Shown here piece after piece: positions 5,640 through 6,139 of a stretch of 6,139 nt of DNA (positions are counted from its first letter, which is position 1; each line of letters begins with the position of its first letter). The position numbers were made by a program, and so were the translations under genes. Where the stretch lies: contig JAGOHQ010000049.1 in assembly GCA_017996075.1 (NCBI GenBank), positions 1-6,139 on the forward strand. The letters run 5' to 3'. This stretch comes from Aliarcobacter sp. (GTDB taxonomy: Bacteria > Campylobacterota > Campylobacteria > Campylobacterales > Arcobacteraceae). A model generated the notes under the pieces. The model made no database searches. It was not told where the DNA came from and was given only the letters and a program-made list of their open reading frames with translations.

Positions 5640-6139
5640 ACTTTGTTTAGATTTTTAATTTTTGCAAACTCTTCAACTAAAATTGCTAGTTCTACAACAT
5701 CGTTGTTTCTCATTCTAATACATCCAGCACTTTCGTTGCTTCCTAGAGTTTTTTCATTTAAAGTTCCATGAATTCTATATGTTGTATTTCCATCAACACT
5801 ATGAGTTAGATTTAATTTTGCCATTCCCATATAGTTGTATTTATGATTTGGTGGTACAATATTTGGTAAAACTATCCCTTTTTTTGCAAAGCTTTTTTTA
5901 GTATCAGCCGTTGGATACCAAACTGGATTTAGTGATATTTGTGAAATTCTTCCAACTCCTAATGGTTTTTTTATACTATCTTTTCCTGTTGAAACAATGT
6001 AGCTTTTTATTTTTTGTTCATTTTCACCATTTTTTGCAAAAAGTTCCATAATATTTGTTTTTGAATCTACTTTTATTATTAACTCATCGTAGTTATTTAG
6101 ATTTCTTGTCTGTTCTTTTGGTAAATTTGATTTTGAAAC
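5621..6139 (-). CDS. YkuD-type L,D-transpeptidase, C-terminal part (gene cut by window edge)
   Basis: This catalytic domain uses an active-site cysteine on meso-diaminopimelate-containing peptides of peptidoglycan, making 3-3 cross-links, attaching proteins or trimming the peptide. An ATG at 6049 lies inside the domain's first strands, and the frame stays open to the edge, reading DELIIKVDSKTNIMELF across that ATG. The true start is therefore beyond the window. In the visible 172 residues, IVSTGKD (48-54) and NPVWYP (71-76) lead to the active-site signature: HGT (124-126), then SAGCIRM (137-143) with catalytic Cys140 and Arg142. The active site looks intact. In Campylobacterota, YkuD-fold enzymes include L,D-carboxypeptidases that set cell shape, so the exact reaction is open. 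Any signal peptide would be outside the window. The gene converges on the HPP gene and shares its terminator. Confidence 0.92.
   Translation of the reverse strand, partial: VSKSNLPKEQTRNLNNYDELIIKVDSKTNIMELFAKNGENEQKIKSYIVSTGKDSIKKPLGVGRISQISLNPVWYPTADTKKSFAKKGIVLPNIVPPNHKYNYMGMAKLNLTHSVDGNTTYRIHGTLNEKTLGSNESAGCIRMRNNDVVELAILVEEFAKIKNLNKVKVVLI

Noticed and set aside
6047..6049. ATG as the start of the L,D-transpeptidase
   Set aside because: The frame stays open upstream to the edge and encodes the first strand of the catalytic domain, so this Met is internal.
1..6139. Search for tRNA or rRNA genes, CRISPR arrays, insertion sequences and long repeats
   Set aside because: No cloverleaf-like sequence, regular spaced repeat, transposase-like protein or terminal inverted repeat was seen. 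The only repeats of note are the Pho-box halves and the two hairpins.

Overview
The window is AT-rich DNA, tightly packed with genes and with A/T-ending codons. The protein sequences look like Campylobacterota, most like the Arcobacter group. That placement comes from base composition, protein style and the Pho-box form, not from a marker gene.

Layout: five genes lie on the minus strand in the order phnA-like (4913-4359), pstS (4296-3241), an EAL-CBS-GGDEF cyclic-di-GMP protein (3175-1445), pstC (1381-449) and pstA (from 452, running off the left edge). To the right, a divergent gene on the plus strand encodes an HPP-family membrane protein (5025-5618). It converges on a YkuD-type L,D-transpeptidase (5621 to beyond the right edge, minus). 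The longest stretch without a gene is the 111-base divergent region 4914-5024. It holds promoter-like elements, an FNR/CRP-like site and a short palindrome.

How it works together: PstS binds phosphate in the periplasm, and PstC and PstA form the inner-membrane channel. PstB presumably lies beyond the left edge. A direct-repeat element resembling a Pho box, GTAACC-N5-GTAACC, occurs twice: before pstS and again before pstC. Both copies lie exactly 61 bases before their start codons, share a TAAACT candidate -10, and begin 1-2 bases after the stop codon of the preceding gene. A hairpin just after pstS probably trims transcription into the rest of the cluster, and the second box would restart it for pstC-pstA.

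The most interesting feature is the cyclic-di-GMP enzyme gene inside the pst cluster, between pstS and pstC. Its EAL half keeps the expected catalytic residues. Its GGDEF half carries GGDDF and lacks the inhibitory RxxD site. This suggests, as inference, that phosphate starvation is wired to cyclic-di-GMP turnover through read-through from the pstS promoter.
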